DNA from: Calditrichota bacterium
GTDB lineage: Bacteria > Calditrichota > Calditrichia > RBG-13-44-9 > J042
Direction of reading: 5' to 3'
Length of the DNA: 35,007 bases
Assembly (NCBI GenBank): GCA_013150955.1
Contig: JAADJD010000024.1
Location: 68,518 to 103,524 of the forward strand
The notes under the pieces are model-generated. The model did no database searches. It saw only the letters and a program-made list of their open reading frames with translations, and had not been told where the DNA came from. The translations under genes were made by a program, and so were the position numbers. Shown here piece by piece: positions 33,340 to 35,007 of this stretch; position 1 is the first letter of the stretch; each line of letters starts with the position of its first letter.

Positions 33340-35007
33340 TTACCGCACCAGCACCATCTTCCGCACCTGCTCAAATTGGCCAGCCTTCAGGCGGTAAAAA
33401 TACACCCCAGCCGGCAGCTGTCGCCCGGAGTCATCCCGGCCATCCCATTGCACCGTGTAGCGGCCGGCCGGGCTGGTGTTCCTCCACCAGGGTGCGCACC
33501 ACCTGGCCCAGGGAGTTATACACCTGAAGGCTTACCCGATTGGCCCGGGGTAAGTGATACTGGATAATGGTGCCAGGGTTAAAAGGGTTGGGGTAGTTTT
33601 GCAATAAACCAAACACTGTGGGTACTGGTTCCTGAGCGCTCTCCGGGATACCCACAATGCGTAAATTCTCATACCAGGCGATCTTATCATCCCTTGAAGA
33701 CGCCGAGAGCACATCCACATCCCCATCACCATCCAGATCGACCGCATAAACTGAGATGGCACCAGCCGCGGAATCGCTGATCACATGCTCTGTGAAATTC
33801 TCGTTACCATCATTCTCATACCAGGCAATCTTGTCGTCAAAATATGACGCCGAGAGCACATCCACATCCCCATCACCATCCAGATCGACCGCATAAACTG
33901 AGATGGCACCATCCGCGGAATCGCTGATCACATGCTCAGTGAAATTTCCCCGACCATCATGCTCATACCAGGCAATCTTATTATCATACAACGTCGACGA
34001 CGCCGAGAGCACATCCACATCCCCATCACCGTCCAGATCAACCGCATAAACCGAACTAGCACCATATGCAGTCCTGCTGATTACATGCGTGGTAAAATTC
34101 CCCCGACCATCATGCTCATACCAGGCAATCTTATTATCCAAATCCGACGCCGAGAGCACATCCATATCCCCATCACCGTCCAGATCAGCCGCATAAACCG
34201 AGCGAGCACCATCCGCTGAAGTGCTGATCACATGCTCAGTGAAATTCTCGTTACCATCATTCTCATACCAGGCAATCTTGTCGTCAAAATATGACGCCGA
34301 GAGCACATCCACATCCCCATCTCCATCCAGATCAATAGTATAAACTGAGCGGGCACCATCCGCAGATCTGCTGATCACATGTTCGGTGAAATTTCCCCGA
34401 CCATCATGCTCATACCAGGCAATCTTATCGTCGCTAGACGACGCCGAGAGCACATCCACATCCCCATCACTATCCATATCAACCGCATAAACCGATTGTG
34501 CACCATCCGAAGTGCTGATCACATGCTCGGTGAAATTCCCCCCACCATCATGCTCATACCAGGCAATCTTGTCATCCAAAGCCGACGCCGAAAGCACATC
34601 CACATCCCCATCACCATCCAGATCAATAGCATAAACCGATTGTGCACCATCCGCGGAAGTGCTGATCACATGCTCGGTGAAATTCCCCCGTCCATCATGC
34701 TCATACCAGGCAATCTTATCATCCTTATACGATGCCGAGAGCACATCCACATCCCCATCTCCATCCAGATCAACCGCATAAACCGAGCGGGCACCATCCG
34801 CAAATCTGCTGATCACATGCTCGGTGAAATTCCCCCGACCATTATTCTCATACCAGTCTATATATCTTCCATGTGCCGAGAGCACATCCACATCCCCATC
34901 CCCGTCCAGATCCGTAGCATAAACCGAGCTCGCACCATATGCCGCACTTCTGATTACATGTTCGGTGAAATTCCCCTTTCCATCGTGCTCATACCAGGCG
35001 ATCTTAC
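33340..35007 (-). CDS. Secreted FG-GAP/VCBS-like repeat protein with sorting domain; 5'-truncated and frameshifted
   Basis: The frame is open to the right edge, so the start and signal peptide lie outside the window. Nine ~49-aa repeats are present, each with IAWYEHDGRGNFTEHVIS, SVYAVDLDGDGDVDVLSAS and a DDK joint. The DLDGDGDVDVL segment is a DxDxDG-type calcium-binding loop as in FG-GAP/VCBS propellers. After the repeats come NYPNPFNPGTIIQYHLP and SLQVYNSLGQVVRTLVEEHQP. The minus strand then reads CAGCCCGGCCGGCCGCTAC, one base too many for Q-P-A-G-R-Y. The uncorrected frame ends at 33431. Past the extra base, near 33470 (plus strand), the frame continues as TVQWDGRDDSGRQLPAGVYF to KMVLVR and stops at 33340. 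Likely a cell-surface or secreted protein; role unknown. Confidence 0.85.
33690..35007 (-). repeat. Nine tandem ~147-bp coding repeats (FG-GAP/VCBS type)
   Basis: The segment 'gagagcacatccacatcccc' recurs about every 147-150 bp. Units are nearly identical in DNA across the calcium-loop part, suggesting frequent homogenisation or recent expansion. The array runs off the window edge. Confidence 0.88.

Noticed and set aside
1-35007. CRISPR array or prophage
   Set aside because: The repeats are either coding tandem repeats with continuous frames or dispersed 165-bp and 215-bp elements. No short direct repeats with unique spacers, no cas genes, and no phage structural or integrase genes are present.

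Overview
The window looks like chromosome of a Gram-negative bacterium of the Fibrobacterota-Chlorobiota-Bacteroidota (FCB) side of the tree, most plausibly a Calditrichota/KSB1/Ignavibacteria-type lineage. This rests on three large secreted proteins that end in a FlgD-like C-terminal sorting domain (motif NYPNPFNP...T.I.Y.LP), on a zapA-ncRNA-rny arrangement and on the overall gene content. The taxonomic call is inference; no rRNA is present.

Layout. Positions 1-1984 hold a repeat block, a secreted HExxH protein gene (+) and yraN (-), whose 3' ends overlap. Positions 2568-13782 are one long minus-strand housekeeping block, read right to left: tRNA-Val(GAC), thrS, infC (AUU start), rpmI, rplT, terminator, pheS, pheT, a ZapB-like coiled-coil gene, zapA, a 6S-RNA-like ncRNA, a structured leader, rny, ymdB and folD. 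It joins translation (aminoacyl-tRNA synthetases, IF3, bL35, bL20), division (ZapA), global transcription control (6S RNA), RNA turnover (RNase Y with YmdB) and one-carbon metabolism (FolD). Positions 14447-24757 hold an EamA transporter (+), a large hybrid histidine kinase (-), two tRNA methylthiotransferases (miaB and mtaB, overlapping, -), a methyl-accepting chemotaxis protein (+) and a short thioredoxin-like lipoprotein gene interrupted by an in-frame TGA. Positions 25378-27159 hold queG and a glycerophosphodiester phosphodiesterase gene (-). From 27460 to the right edge lie three large repeat-rich exoprotein genes. Two of them carry a one-base frameshift at the entrance to, or inside, the C-terminal sorting domain.

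Nearly every long intergenic gap is filled with an AT-rich ~165-bp repeat with imperfect inverted ends. Two copies of a second, strongly palindromic ~215-bp element sit inside or between those repeats, each flanked by a 7-bp direct repeat.

The most striking single observation is the TGA at 24509-24511. It replaces the first Cys of a CxxC redox motif (giving U-P-T-C) in an otherwise intact thioredoxin-like lipoprotein, and it is followed at the right distance by a 7-bp hairpin with a GU-containing loop. This is a strong candidate selenoprotein. Other points worth attention are the structured rny leader, the 6S-like RNA, the AUU start of infC, and a NarX/PilJ-like sensor region shared by the hybrid kinase and the chemoreceptor.
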